A stretch of 64,000 nt of DNA from Primulina eburnea (taxonomy: Eukaryota > Streptophyta > Magnoliopsida > Lamiales > Gesneriaceae), in NCBI RefSeq assembly GCF_022965805.1, contig NW_027331330.1, positions 1 to 64,000 on the forward strand. The letters run 5' to 3'. A program made the position numbers and the translations under genes. This document shows positions 35,514 to 47,600 of this stretch, in pieces. The notes below the pieces were generated by a model that was given only the letters and a program-made list of their open reading frames with translations, had not been told where the DNA came from and did no database searches. Position 1 is the first letter of the stretch. Each line of letters starts with the position of its first letter.

Positions 35514-38500
35514 ATGCCTCCTAAGCGTAAGGCGTCAGAGGGGGAGGATAGTTCGTCCTCGAGAGTTGTCGACGAGTTCGGCAAGTTACTGAAGGAGCAG
35601 GCTAAGGTTCACAGTGAGCAGATCCAGCAGTTGCTTAGACTGCAAGGAGCAGGCCAGGGCAGAGGCCAAGGTAGGGGGCAGGTTGCTCCAGTAGCAGTTG
35701 GTTCTGATGCTATCTTTTCTGCGTTTAAGAGGATGGATCCACCCGAGTTTCCAGGCAGCTCCGATCCTTTAGCTGCAGTAGAGTGGGTCAAGGCTTTGGA
35801 GGCGATTTTTGATCATCTCCACTATGAGGACAGAGACCGTATCAGTTGTGCTGTTTTCATGCTGGTTAAAGCTGCACGTTTGTGGTGGAATGCGACCAAG
35901 GTTGGCATTGATGTTTCTACTTTGAAGTGGTCTGAGTTTACTGAGCTTTTCTACGACAAGTACTTTCCTGATGCACTGCGAGCGAGGAAGGTCACAGAGT
36001 TCTTGGAGCTTCGTCAGGGGAGCTTGAATGTGGACGAGTATATTCTCAAGTTCGAGGAGGGTTGCCTTTTTGCTCCGTATATTGCTACCAGTGATAAAGA
36101 TAAAGGCGCTCACTTCATTCGAGGCCTTAGAGCGGAGATCAGGCGTGATATCAATATGTCCAAGGCTGTGACTTTCAAGGAGATTGTGTCCAAGGCATTG
36201 CTAGCAGAGCAGGACGAGAATGATATCGCCAGGGAGAGACAGGCGAGGCACCAGGCTAATGTTCAAAGAGGCCAGAGTTCAGGTCAGCGTGGCAGAGATC
36301 GATTCAAGGGGAAGGGCAAGGTGGATCAGAGTCCTAGGCCACCGTCAGTGCCAGTTGCTCCGTCTGATTCTGAGAGATCTTTGTGTCCCAAGTGTAGCAG
36401 ACCCCATCGTGGAGAGTGTAGATTTGGCTCTCGTTCTTGCTATCGTTGTGGCATGCCAGGCCATATTTCCAGAGATTGTCCTAGGGGAGCTAGCCAGGAG
36501 AAGGTGCAGGGTCGTATCTTTTCGATGACTAAGGAAGGTATTAATCGTAATTCTTCTGTAATCTCTAGTTCCATTTTGATTTCAGGCAGAGTAGCTACTA
36601 CTTTGATTGATACTGGTGCTACTCATTCTTTTATGTCTGAATTGTTTTTGAGATCTTTGGGTATAGTTCCTTCTGTTATTCCCCTTCAGCTTAGTGTTGT
36701 TTTGCCTTCGGGAGATGTTTTGTGCCCGACTTCCATAGTGTATGCGTGCCCCGTTCGTTTTGTTGATCGAGAGGTCTTTGCTGATTTGATTGTGATCCCG
36801 ATGGTTGCCTTTGATGTTATTCTTGGCATGGATTGGCTGTCGACCTATCGTGCTGTTATTGATTGCGTTGCTAAGACGGTGACTTTTGCAGATGATGACC
36901 AGGGAGGAGTTCTCGCCAGCTCAGGTACTTCGCTGGTCCTTCCTTTTATTTCGTGTCTTGGTGCTGAGAGGCTATTGTGTAGAGGTTGTGATGTTTTTCT
37001 AGCATCTGTTGTGGATATGGATAGACTGATTAAGTTGAATATTGATGATATTGATGTGGTGAGGGAGTTTGCGGATGTGTTTGAGGATGATGTTCCGGGT
37101 TTGCCGCCGGATAGAGATGTAGAGTTTGTTATTGATCTTGCTCCAGGTACGGTTCCTATTTCTAAGGCTCCGTATAGGATGGCTCCTACCGAGATGAAAG
37201 AGTTGAAGACGCAGTTGCAGGATCTTCTAGATAAGGGTTTCATTCGTCCGAGTTCTTCGCCTTGGGGAGCTCCGGTTCTATTTGTTAAGAAGAAGGACGG
37301 GTCTTTGCGTCTGTGTATCGATTACAGAGAGCTCAACAAAGTGACGATCAAGAACAAGTATCCGTTGCCACGGATTGACGATCTATTTGACCAACTCCAG
37401 GGTGCCACTGTTTTCTCGAAGATTGATCTTCGGTCTGGCTACTATCAGTTGAAGGTTAGGGAGTCTGATATCCCTAAGACGGCTTTCAGGACCAGGTATG
37501 GTCACTATGAGTTTCTCGTGATGTCTTTTGGTTTGACCAATGCCCCTTCTGTTTTCATGGACCTGATGAACCGTGTGTTCAAGCCGTATTTGGATAGCTT
37601 CGTCATTGTCTTTATCGACGATATATTGATCTATTCCAAGACCAGAGAGCTTCATTCAGAGCATCTCAGAGTTGTTCTCCAGTTGCTGAGAGAGCGGAGG
37701 TTGTTTGCTAAGTTGAAGAAGTGTGAGTTTTGGCTGGATCAGATTTCTTTTCTAGGCCATGTCGTTTCGAGGGATGGCATTGCTGTTGATCCAATGAAGA
37801 TAGAGGCGATTCAGAAGTGGCCTATTCCTACGACTGTTTCAGAGGTACGCAGTTTCCTTGGTTTGGCGGGTTATTATCGTCGTTTCATTTCGGACTTTTC
37901 CAAGATTTCCCTGCCATTGTCCAATCTGACAAGGAAGACTGTGAAGTTCGAGTGGTCTATAGATTGCCAGAGCGCATTTCAGGAGTTGAAGGATAGATTG
38001 ACGTCAGCTCCTATTCTCGCATTGCCCAGTGGTTCAGAGGATTTTGTGGTCTTTACCGATGCGTCGAAGAAGGGTCTCGATGCAGTGTTGATGCAGAGAG
38101 GTAAGGTCATTGCCTATGCTTCTCGCCAGTTGAAGGATTATGAGAAGAATTATCCGACGCACGATTTGGAGCTAGCAGCTGTGGTTTTCGCCCTTAAGAT
38201 TTGGAGACATTATCTGTATGGCGAAAAGTGTGAGATCTTCACAGACCACAAGAGTTTGAAGTATCTGTTCTCGCAGAAAGAGCTCAATATGCGGCAGAGG
38301 AGGTGGTTAGAGCTTGTCAAGGATTACGATGTAACTATCAGTTATCACCCAGGGAAGGCGAATGTTGTGGCTGATGCTTTAAGCCGCAAGTCGAGTGTTT
38401 CATTGAGTTCTTTGATTCAGAGACCGTTACTGATGGATTTGCAGAGAGAGGATATTGATCTGGTGATTCCAGGCACCATTGCTCGTCTTTCAGCGTTAGT

Positions 38501-39944
38501 TATTCGATCTTCATTGACGGACAGGATTCGTAGAGAGCAGTCGACTGATGTTCAGTTGACAGAGTTGAGAGATAGAGCAGAGATTAGAGGTAATTCAGAG
38601 TTCGCCTTGAATGGTGATGGTTTGGTGACTTTCAGAGGTCGTATTTGTGTTCCTGTTGGCGATGATATTCGTAGAGATATTCTGACAGAGGCTCATACCG
38701 CGCCGTATTCGATTCATCCAGGCAGTACGAAGATGTATCAGGATCTTCGTCGACTCTACTGGTGGCCAGGTATGAAGAAGGATGTTGCCGTGTTCATTTC
38801 TCAGTGCCTTACTTGTCAGCAGGTGAAGATTGAGCACCAGAGACCTGCTGGGACATTGTTGTCGTTGCCGATTCCTCAGTGGAAGTGGGAGCATATTACG
38901 ATGGATTTCGTGACTGGTCTTCCCAGAGTGCGGAGAGGTTTCAATTCTATTTGGGTTATCGTTGATAGATTGACTAAGTCAGCGCACTTTCTTCCAGTCA
39001 AGACGACGTATTCGATGAACCAGTATGCCGAGGACTACATAGCAGAGATTGTCAGACTTCATGGTGTTCCTGTGTCGATCGTGTCTGATCGTGACCCCAG
39101 ATTTACTTCAGAGTTTTGGAAGAGTTTGCACAGAGCTATGGGTTCGCGATTAGCGTTCAGTACAGCCTATCATCCTCAGAGTGATGGTCAGTCAGAGAGA
39201 GTCATTCAGATTCTTGAGGATATGCTCAGAGCGTGTACTATAGACTTTCCAGGTAGCTGGGATTCTTTGTTGCCTTTGGCTGAGTTCACTTATAATAATA
39301 GCTACCAGGCGACGATTGGCATGGCACCGTATGAGGCACTTTATGGCAGGAAGTGCAGGTCTCCCTTGTATTGGGACGAGGTTGGTGAGAGGAAGATGTT
39401 GGGACCAGAGTTGGTCCAGCAGACTGCTGATGTTGTTGCTGTTATCAGAGAAAGGATGAAGACTGCCCAGTCCAGACAGAAGAGCTATGCAGATGTTCGT
39501 CGCAGACCTTTGCAGTTCGAGATTGGCGACCACGTGTTTCTGAAGATAGCACCTCTCAAGGGTGTGATGAGATTTGGTAAGAAGGGCAAGTTGAGTCCTA
39601 GATTTATTGGTCCATTCGAGATTTTGAACAGAGTTGGTGACAGAGCCTACAGATTAGCCCTACCTCCAGATCTTGACAGAGTTCATAATGTGTTTCACGT
39701 TTCGATGCTCAGGAAGTATGTTGCAGATCCTTCCCATGTTCTACGCCATGAGCCATTGGACTTGACGCCGAATTTGACATATCAAGAGATTCCGATTCAG
39801 ATTTTGGATCGCACAGTTAGAGTTCTGAGGAACAAAGAGATCGGCATTGTCAAAGTTCTTTGGAGGAACCATTTGTTAGAGGAGGCTACGTGGGAACCAG
39901 AGGATGAGATGAGAGAGAAGTATCCTGAGTTGTTCGTGCCGTGA
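35514..39944 (+). CDS. gag-pol: Intact Gag-Pol polyprotein of element C (1476 aa)
   Basis: One open frame with the same domain order as B but a distinct sequence, richer in G/C third positions. Gag is about 1-330 with a CCHC knuckle at C309, C312, H317 and C322, preceded by [12 protein letters not shown]. Protease has the Asp of DTGATHSF at 366. RT has D702-D703 in FIDDILIY. RNase H has D849 in FTDASK. Integrase has an HHCC finger ending CLTCQQ, then D1131, D1192 and E1228 at D(35)E spacing. A GPF module (GPFEIL) and a chromodomain-like tail with EEATWE follow. One oddity: residue 856 is Asp (GLDAVL) where A, B, D and E all have Gly (GLG). No stop or frameshift is present. Very similar LTRs and full ORF suggest recent activity, with RNase H efficiency uncertain. 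Confidence 0.96.
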   Translation: MPPKRKASEGEDSSSSRVVDEFGKLLKEQAKVHSEQIQQLLRLQGAGQGRGQGRGQVAPVAVGSDAIFSAFKRMDPPEFPGSSDPLAAVEWVKALEAIFDHLHYEDRDRISCAVFMLVKAARLWWNATKVGIDVSTLKWSEFTELFYDKYFPDALRARKVTEFLELRQGSLNVDEYILKFEEGCLFAPYIATSDKDKGAHFIRGLRAEIRRDINMSKAVTFKEIVSKALLAEQDENDIARERQARHQANVQRGQSSGQRGRDRFKGKGKVDQSPRPPSVPVAPSDSERSLCPKCSRPHRGECRFGSRSCYRCGMPGHISRDCPRGASQEKVQGRIFSMTKEGINRNSSVISSSILISGRVATTLIDTGATHSFMSELFLRSLGIVPSVIPLQLSVVLPSGDVLCPTSIVYACPVRFVDREVFADLIVIPMVAFDVILGMDWLSTYRAVIDCVAKTVTFADDDQGGVLASSGTSLVLPFISCLGAERLLCRGCDVFLASVVDMDRLIKLNIDDIDVVREFADVFEDDVPGLPPDRDVEFVIDLAPGTVPISKAPYRMAPTEMKELKTQLQDLLDKGFIRPSSSPWGAPVLFVKKKDGSLRLCIDYRELNKVTIKNKYPLPRIDDLFDQLQGATVFSKIDLRSGYYQLKVRESDIPKTAFRTRYGHYEFLVMSFGLTNAPSVFMDLMNRVFKPYLDSFVIVFIDDILIYSKTRELHSEHLRVVLQLLRERRLFAKLKKCEFWLDQISFLGHVVSRDGIAVDPMKIEAIQKWPIPTTVSEVRSFLGLAGYYRRFISDFSKISLPLSNLTRKTVKFEWSIDCQSAFQELKDRLTSAPILALPSGSEDFVVFTDASKKGLDAVLMQRGKVIAYASRQLKDYEKNYPTHDLELAAVVFALKIWRHYLYGEKCEIFTDHKSLKYLFSQKELNMRQRRWLELVKDYDVTISYHPGKANVVADALSRKSSVSLSSLIQRPLLMDLQREDIDLVIPGTIARLSALVIRSSLTDRIRREQSTDVQLTELRDRAEIRGNSEFALNGDGLVTFRGRICVPVGDDIRRDILTEAHTAPYSIHPGSTKMYQDLRRLYWWPGMKKDVAVFISQCLTCQQVKIEHQRPAGTLLSLPIPQWKWEHITMDFVTGLPRVRRGFNSIWVIVDRLTKSAHFLPVKTTYSMNQYAEDYIAEIVRLHGVPVSIVSDRDPRFTSEFWKSLHRAMGSRLAFSTAYHPQSDGQSERVIQILEDMLRACTIDFPGSWDSLLPLAEFTYNNSYQATIGMAPYEALYGRKCRSPLYWDEVGERKMLGPELVQQTADVVAVIRERMKTAQSRQKSYADVRRRPLQFEIGDHVFLKIAPLKGVMRFGKKGKLSPRFIGPFEILNRVGDRAYRLALPPDLDRVHNVFHVSMLRKYVADPSHVLRHEPLDLTPNLTYQEIPIQILDRTVRVLRNKEIGIVKVLWRNHLLEEATWEPEDEMREKYPELFVP

Positions 39945-39971
39945 CGTCAATTTCGCGGACGAAATTCCCTT

Positions 39972-39984
39972 AAGGGGGGGAGAT
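39972..39984 (+). other. Polypurine tract of element C
   Basis: AAGGGGGGGAGAT immediately before the TG of the 3' LTR. Confidence 0.85.
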
Positions 39985-41494
39985 TGTAATAGCCGAGCCC
40001 GGTGTACGGTACGATTTAAGTTTCGTTTGTTATTTGGGATATTTGATTAGATGTTCAGAGTTGTATTTTTGGGCTATAGTATTGTTAGTTTTATTGTCTT
40101 GAGGTATTAGATGATGTTGGTTGTTCGTTTCAGCGTTTCGGTTTGATTTTTTGTTGCATGGGAATAGTGTTTTGCCGTGAGCTCACCGCACCCGCGGCGT
40201 TGTAGTGACCGCCCCCGCGGTGGAGACCGCACCCGCGCTGTTTGCAGTGCCGCACCCGCGCTGTTCGAGTTCCAGATTTTTTTGAGATGCCGTAGCCATT
40301 GCGCACCCGCGGTCCTTGTGTTGGCGCACCCGCGGTGAAGGTATGGGCGAGATATTTAGTCGATTTTGGAGTGGTTGGCCATCACTTTTCCTTTTTCTTT
40401 CCTTCTCATTTTCGCATTTCTCTCCATTGCAAGGGTTTTTGGTCATTTCTTTCACTTCCTATCTTCGATTCAAGCGTTTGTTTGGAATTTCGACTTGAGT
40501 TCGACGTTCTCCTTGGTGCTAGGAAGCTTGGGTAAGTTTTTGGTGCGATTCTGTTAAGGTTGTAAATTAAGAGTTGTTTAGGTGGGTTGTTTATGTGGAT
40601 TTATGGATTATTTAGCTTGTAATCTTGGATATTTAGTTGATATTGGTGTTATTTGTGGATTATTTGTTGTAGGTGGTGATCAAGGGCTAAGTTGAGGTGT
40701 TTGTTGTGGTTTGTAAGTGGAAATTCATTCCTTTTGCTCACATGATTTTATATGTATGTGTTTCAAAGAGTTTATTGTGTTATTCCCTTTCATTTGATCC
40801 ATAGTATGTATTGTTATATGTATTGGAGGCATTGTATGTCTCATTATTGATTAAAGGGAATACAAAGAGATATATAGAGTTCAAAGTGATTGTTAAAACC
40901 AGAGAAGAGTTTAAATGTTTTCGGATTGATAAATACATAGTCAGAGATTGCATGTAATATTAGATGATCATCGCCCAGAGGCTTATATCCCTCAGAGTTA
41001 TCGGTATTTATATCGATTTGGGATACGAGCAACCCCAGAGCAGAGATACTATTGATATCAATCCCCAGAGCAAAAGAGAAATACCATCATATTTTATGCT
41101 ATTGCTATATTATTGATATTCAGAGTTTACAGTTCAGAGTTGATGGTATTTATAATTTCAAAGAGATGTTTTACAGAGTTATTGTTCATTGTTATATAAG
41201 AGTTCCACTTGCTGAGATTTATTCTCATTTCAGTTATTTTCATGTGATGCAGATCAGAGTGGTGCCTCGGGACGTTGACTGTAGATCGGGGGTCATATGC
41301 ATACACCGTTGGAAGGAGGATTTTGGCATGATCATAGGAATGATGTTTTGTTTTTGTTATGTCATTTAAATGATCATGTATTTATTTTGTAAAGATATTT
41401 GATGAAATGTATTTTGAAACTCCTTCCGTATATTTTAAAGAGAAAATTTTATTTCCGCTGCGTATTTATTTTAAAAGAGGATCGGGGTGTCACA
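39985..41494 (+). repeat. 3' LTR of element C
   Basis: Starts TGTAATAGCCGAGCCCGG and ends GGGGTGTCACA, about 1.51 kb. It differs from the 5' LTR by a 1-bp indel near 40150, a 2-bp indel in a TA repeat near 40873, and substitutions near 40953 and 41153. It also serves as the 5' LTR of the truncated internal stub that follows. Confidence 0.94.
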
Positions 41495-41698
41495 TTTAGT
41501 GGTATCAGAGCGGTGTTCTTCGGACCAATGCATATGACTTCGTCTACTTTCAACTGTCCGGGTATGTTTTCTTTGCATCTATCTATTGTTATGTATTGAT
41601 TGGTATCTTGTGAGCATTGTAGAGTAGAGGATGCCTCCTAAGCGTAAGGCGTCAGAGGGGGAGGATAGTTCGTCCTCGAGAGTTGTCGACGAGTTCGG
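41495..41698 (+). pseudogene. Truncated second C-type internal region (primer site plus first Gag codons)
   Basis: Directly after the 3' LTR the sequence repeats C's internal start: primer site at 41500-41511, leader, then ATG at 41631 and codons for [19 protein letters not shown], identical to C's Gag. At 41698 it breaks into satellite sequence. The hybrid frame reads a few satellite codons and stops with TGA at 41718-41720, giving at most 29 residues. It may be the relic of a tandem LTR-sharing dimer of C, or an assembly join between two C copies. Confidence 0.88.
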
Positions 41699-44600
41699 GA
41701 ACTTTGGGAGGACAAACTGAAGTTGTCAATAGAACTTTGGGAACACTTTTGCGTGCTATTCTTAAAAAGAACTTGGATTGACATTTCTATGGACTTTATT
41801 TTGGGGTTGCCTAGGACTAAGAAGGAGAGGGATTCTATTTTTGTTGTTGTGGATCGATTCTCTAAGATTGCACATTTTATAGCTTGTCATAAAACCGATG
41901 ATGCTTCAAACATTGCGGATTTGTTCTTTAGAGAAGTCGCTAGGTTGCATGGAATGCTTAGGACTATTGTTTCTGGTCGCGATGTTAAATTCTTGTGTTA
42001 CTTTTGGAATACTTTATGGGCTAAACTTGGCACAAAGTTGTTGTTTTCTACTACTTGTCATCCTCAAACGGATGGACAAACTGAAGTTGTCAATAGAACT
42101 TTGGGAACACTTTTGCGTGCTATTCTTAAAAAGAACTTGGATTGACATTTCTATGGACTTTATTTTGGGGTTGCCTAGGACTAAGAAGGGGAGGGATTCT
42201 ATTTTTGTTGTTGTGGATAGATTCTCTAAGATTGCACATTTTATAGCTTGTCATAAAACCGATGATGCTTCAAACATTACGGATTTGTTCTTTAGAGAAG
42301 TCGCTAGGTTGCATGGAATGCCTAGGACTATTGTTTCTGGTCGCGATGTTAAATTCTTGAGTTACTTTTGGAATACTTTATGGGCTAAACTTGGCACAAA
42401 ATTGTTGTTTTCTACTACTTGTCATCCTCAAACGGATGGACAAACTGAAGTTTTCAATAGAACTTTGGGAACACTTTTGCGTGCTATTCTTAAAAAGAAC
42501 TTGGATTGACATTTCTATGGACTTTATTTTGGGGTTGCCTAGGACTAAGAAGGGGATAGATTCTATTTTTGTTGTTGTGAATAGATTCTCTAAGATGGCA
42601 CATTTTATAGCTTGTTATAAAACCGATGATGCTTCAAACATTGCGGATTTTTTCTTTAGAGAAGTCGTTAGGTTGCATGGCATGCCTAGGACTATTGTTT
42701 CTGGTCGCGATGTTAAATTCTTAAGTTACTTTTGGAAGACTTTATGGGCTAAACTTGGCACAAAATTGTTGTTTTGTACTACTTGTCATCCTCAAACGGA
42801 TGGACAAACTGAAGTTTTCAATAGAACTTTGGGAACACTTTTGCGTGCTATTCTTAAAAAGAACTTGGATTGACATTTCGATGGACTTTATTTTGGGGTT
42901 GCCTAGGACTAAGAAGGGGAGTGATTCTATTTTTGTTTTTGTAGATAGAATCTCTAAGATGACACATTTTATAGCTTGTCATAAAACCGATGATGCTTCA
43001 AACATTGCGGATTTGTTCTTTAGAGAAGTCGCTAGGTTGCATGGAATGCCTAGGACTATTGTTTCTGGTCGCGATGTTAAATTCTTGAGTTACTTTTGGA
43101 ATACTTTATGGGCTAAACTTGGCACAAAATTGTTGTTTTCTTCTACTTGTCATCCTCAAACGGATGGACAAACTGAAGTTGTCAATAGAACTTTGGGAAC
43201 ACTTTTGCGTGCTATTCTTAAAAAGAACTTGGATTGACATTTCTATGGACTTTATTTTGGGGTTGCCTAGGACTAAGAAGGGGAGGGATTCTATTTTTGT
43301 TGTTGTGGATAGATTCTCTAAGATTGCACATTTTATAGCTTGTTATAAAACCGATGATGCTTCAAACATTACGAATTTGTTATTTAGAGAAGTCGCTAGG
43401 TTGCATGGAATGCCTAGGACTATTGTTTCTGGTCGCGATGTTAAATTCTTGAGTTACTTTTGGAATACTTTATGGGCTAAACTTGGCACAAAACTGTTGT
43501 TTTCTACTACTTGTCATCTTCAAACGGATGGACAAACTGAAGTTTTCAATAGAACTTTGGGAACACTTTTGCGTGCTATTCTTAAAAAGAACTTGGATTG
43601 ACATTTCTATGAACTTTATTTTGGGGTTGCCTAGGACTAAGAAGGGGATAGATTCTATTTTTGTTGTTGTGGATAGATTCTCTAAGATGGCACATTTTAT
43701 AGCTTGTTATAAAACCGATGATGCTTCAAACATTGCGGATTTTTTCTTTAGAGAAGTCGTTAGGTTGCATGGCATGCCTAGGATTATTGTTTCTGGTCGC
43801 GATGTTAAATTCTTGAGTTACTTTTGGAAGACTTTATGGGCTAAACTTGGCACAAAATTGTTGTTTTCTACTACTTGTCATCCTCAAACGGATGGACAAA
43901 CTGAAGTTGTCAATAGAACTTTGGGAACACTTTTCCGTGCTATTCTTAAAAAGAACTTGGATTGACATTTCTATGGACTTAATTTTGGGTTTGCCTAGGA
44001 CTAAGAAGGGGAGGGATTCTATTTTTGTTGTTGTGGATAGATTCTCTAAGATGGCACATTTTATAGCTTGTTATAAAACCGATGATGCTTCAAACATTGC
44101 AGATTTTTTCTTTAGAGAAGTCGTTAGGTTGCATGGCATGCCTAGGACTATTGTTTCTGGTAGCGATGTTAAATTTTTTAGTTACTTTTGGAATACTTTA
44201 TGGGCTAAACTTGGCACAAAATTGTTGTTTTCTACTACTTGTCATCCTCAAACGGATGGACAAACTGAAGTTGTCAATAGAACTTTGGGAACACTTTTGC
44301 GTGCTATTCTTAAAAAGTACTTGGATTGACATTTCTATGGACTTTATTTTTGGGTTGCCTAGGACTAAGAAGGGGAGGGATTCTATTTTTGTTTTTGTGG
44401 ATAGATTATCTAAGATTGCACGTTTTATAACTTGTCATAAAACCGATGATGCTTCAAACATTGCGGATTTGTTCTTTAGAGAAGTCGCTAGGTTGCATGG
44501 AATGCTTAGGACTATTGTTTCTGGTCGCGATGTTAAATTCTTGAATTAACTTTGGAATACTTTATGGGCTAAACTTGGCACAAAATTGTTGTTTTCTACT

Positions 44601-47600
44601 ACTTGTCATCCTCAAAGGTATAGACAAACTGAAGTTGTCAGTAGAACTTTGGGAACACTTTTGCGTGCTATTCTTAAAAAGAACTTGGATTGACATTTCT
44701 ATGGACTTTATTTTGGGGTTGCCTAGGACTAATAAAGGGATGTATTCTATTTTTGTTGTTGTGAATAGATTCTCTAAGATGGCACATTTTATAGCTTGTT
44801 ATAAAACCGATGATGCTTCAAACATTGCGGATTTTTTCTTTAGAGAAGTCGTTTGGTTGCATGGCATGCCTAGTACTATTGTTTCTGGTCGCGATGTTAA
44901 ATTCTTGAGTTACTTTTGGAAGTCTTTATGGGCTAAACTTGGCATAAAATTGTTGTTTTCTACTACTTGTCATCCTCAAACGGATGGACAAACTGAAGTT
45001 TTCAATAGAACTTTGGGAACACTTTTGCGTGCTATTCTTAAAAAGAACTTGGATTGACATTTCGATGGACTTTATTTTGGGGTTGCCGAGGACTAAGAAG
45101 GGGAGTGATTCTATTTTTGTTTTTGTGGATAGAATCTCTAAGACGACACATTTTATAGCTTGTCATAAAACCGATGATGCTTCAAACATTGCGGATTTGT
45201 TCTTTAGAGAAGTCGCTAGGTTGCATGGAATGCCTAGGACTATTGTTTCTGGTCGCGATGTTAAATTCTTGACTTACTTTTGGAATACTTTATGGGCTAA
45301 ACTTGACACAAAATTGTTGTTTTCTTCTACTTGTCATCCTCAAACGGATGGACAAACTGAAGTTGTCAATAGAACTTTGGGAACACTTTTGCGTGCTATT
45401 CTTAAAAAGAACTTGGATTGACATTTCTATGGACTTTATTTTGGGGTTGCCTAGGACTAAGAAGGGGATGGATGCTATTTTTGTTGTTGTGGATAGATTC
45501 ACTAATATGGCACATTTTATAGCTTGTTATAAAACCGATGATGCTTCAAACATTGCAGATTTTTTCTTTAGAGAAGTCGTTAGGTTGTATGGCATGCCTA
45601 GGACTATTGTTTCTGGTCGCGATGTTAAATTTTTGAGTTACTTTTGGAATACTTTATGGGCTAAACTTGGCACAAAATTGTTGTTTTCTACTACTTGTCA
45701 TCCTCAAACGGATGGACAAACTGAAGTTGTCAATAGAACTTTGGGAACACTTTTGCGTGCTATTCTTAAAAAGAACTTGGATTGACATTTCTATGGACTT
45801 TATTTTGGGGTTGCCTAGGACTAAGAAGGGGAGGGATTCTATTTTTGTTGTTGTGGATAGATTCTCTAAGATTGCACATTTTATAGCTTGTCATAAAACC
45901 GATGATGCTTCAAACATTACGGATTTGTTCTTTAGAGAAGTCGCTAGGTTGCATGGAATGCCTAGGACTATTGTTTCTGGTCGCGATGTTAAATTCTTGA
46001 GTTACTTTTGGAATACTTTATGGGCTAAACTTGGCACAAAATTGTTGTTTTCTACTACTTGTCATCCTCAAACGGATGGACAAACTGAAGTTGTCAATAG
46101 AACTTTGGGAACACTTTTGCGTGCTATTCTTAAAAAGAACTTGGATTGACATTTCTATGGACTTTATTTTGGGGTTGCCGAGGACTAAGAAGGGGAGTGA
46201 TTCTATTTTTGTTTTTGTGGATAGAATCTCTAAGATGACACATTTTATAGCTTGTCATAAAACCGATGATGCTTCAAACATTGCGGATTTGTTCTTTAGA
46301 GAAGTCGCTAGGTTGCATGGAATGCCTAGGACTATTGTTTCTGGTCGCGATGTTAAATTCTTGAGTTACTTTTGGAATACTTTATGGGCTAAACTTGGCA
46401 CAAAATTGTTGTTTTCTACTACTTGTCATCCTCAAACGGATGGACAAACTGAAGTTGTCAATAGAACTTTGGGAACACTTTTGCGTGCTATTCTTAAAAA
46501 GAACTTGGATTGACATTTCTATGGACTTTATTTTGGGGTTGCCTAGGACTAAGAAGGGGAGAGATTCTATTTTTGTTGTTGTGGATAGATTCTCTAAGAC
46601 TGACACATTTTATAGCTTGTCATAAAACCGATGATGCTTCAAACATTGCGGATTTGTTCTTTAGAGAAGTCGCTAGGTTGCATGGAATGCCTAGGACTAT
46701 TGTTTCTGGTCGCGATGTTAAATTCTTGAGTTACTTTTGGAATACTTTATGGGCTAAACTTGGCACAAAATTGTTGTTTTCTACTACTTGTCATCCTCAA
46801 ACGGATGGACAAACTGAAGTTTTCAATAGAACTTTGGGAACACTTTTGCGTGCTATTCTTAAAAAGAACTTGGATTGACATTTCTATGGACTTTATTTTG
46901 GGGTTGCCTAGGACTAAGAAGGGGATAGATTCTATTTTTGTTGTTGTGGATAGATTCTCTAAGATGGCACATTTTATAGCTTGTTATAAAACCGATGATG
47001 CTTCAAACATTGCGGATTTTTTCTTTAGAGAAGTCGTTAGGTTGCATTGCATGCCTAGGACTATTGTTTCTGGTCGCGATGTTAAATTCTTGAGTTACTT
47101 TTGGAAGACTTTATGGGCTAAACTTGGCACAAAATTGTTGTTTTCTACTACTTGTCATCCTCAAACGGATGGACAAACTGAAGTTTTCAATAGAACTTTG
47201 GGAACACTTTTGCGTGCTATTCTTAAAAAGAACTTGGATTGACATTTCGATGGACTTTATTTTGGGGTTGCCTAGGACTAAGAAGGGGAGGGATTCTATT
47301 TTTGTTGTTGTGGATAGAATCTCTAAGACTGACACATTTTATAGCTTGTCATAAAACCGATGATGCTTCAAACATTGCGGATTTGTTCTTTAGAGAAGTC
47401 GCTAGGTTGCATGGAATGCCTAGGACTATTGTTTCTGGTCGCGATGTTAAATTCTTGAGTTACTTTTGGAATACTTTATGGGCTAAACTTGGCACAAAAT
47501 TGTTGTTTTCTACTACTTGTCATCCTCAAACGGATGGACAAACTGAAGTTGTCAATAGAACTTTGGGAACACTTTTGCGTGCTATTCTTAAAAAGAACTT

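Larger units (their letters stand above)
33865..41494 (+). mobile_element. Element C: very young Tekay-type Ty3/gypsy retrotransposon
   Basis: Contains 5' LTR, primer site, intact gag-pol, polypurine tract and 3' LTR, about 7.6 kb. The LTRs differ, by eye, at two substitutions and two short indels in about 1.5 kb, so the copy is very recent. The left end cuts A's integrase cleanly. The right end is abnormal: the 3' LTR runs on into another primer site and Gag start instead of a target duplication. Confidence 0.94.
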
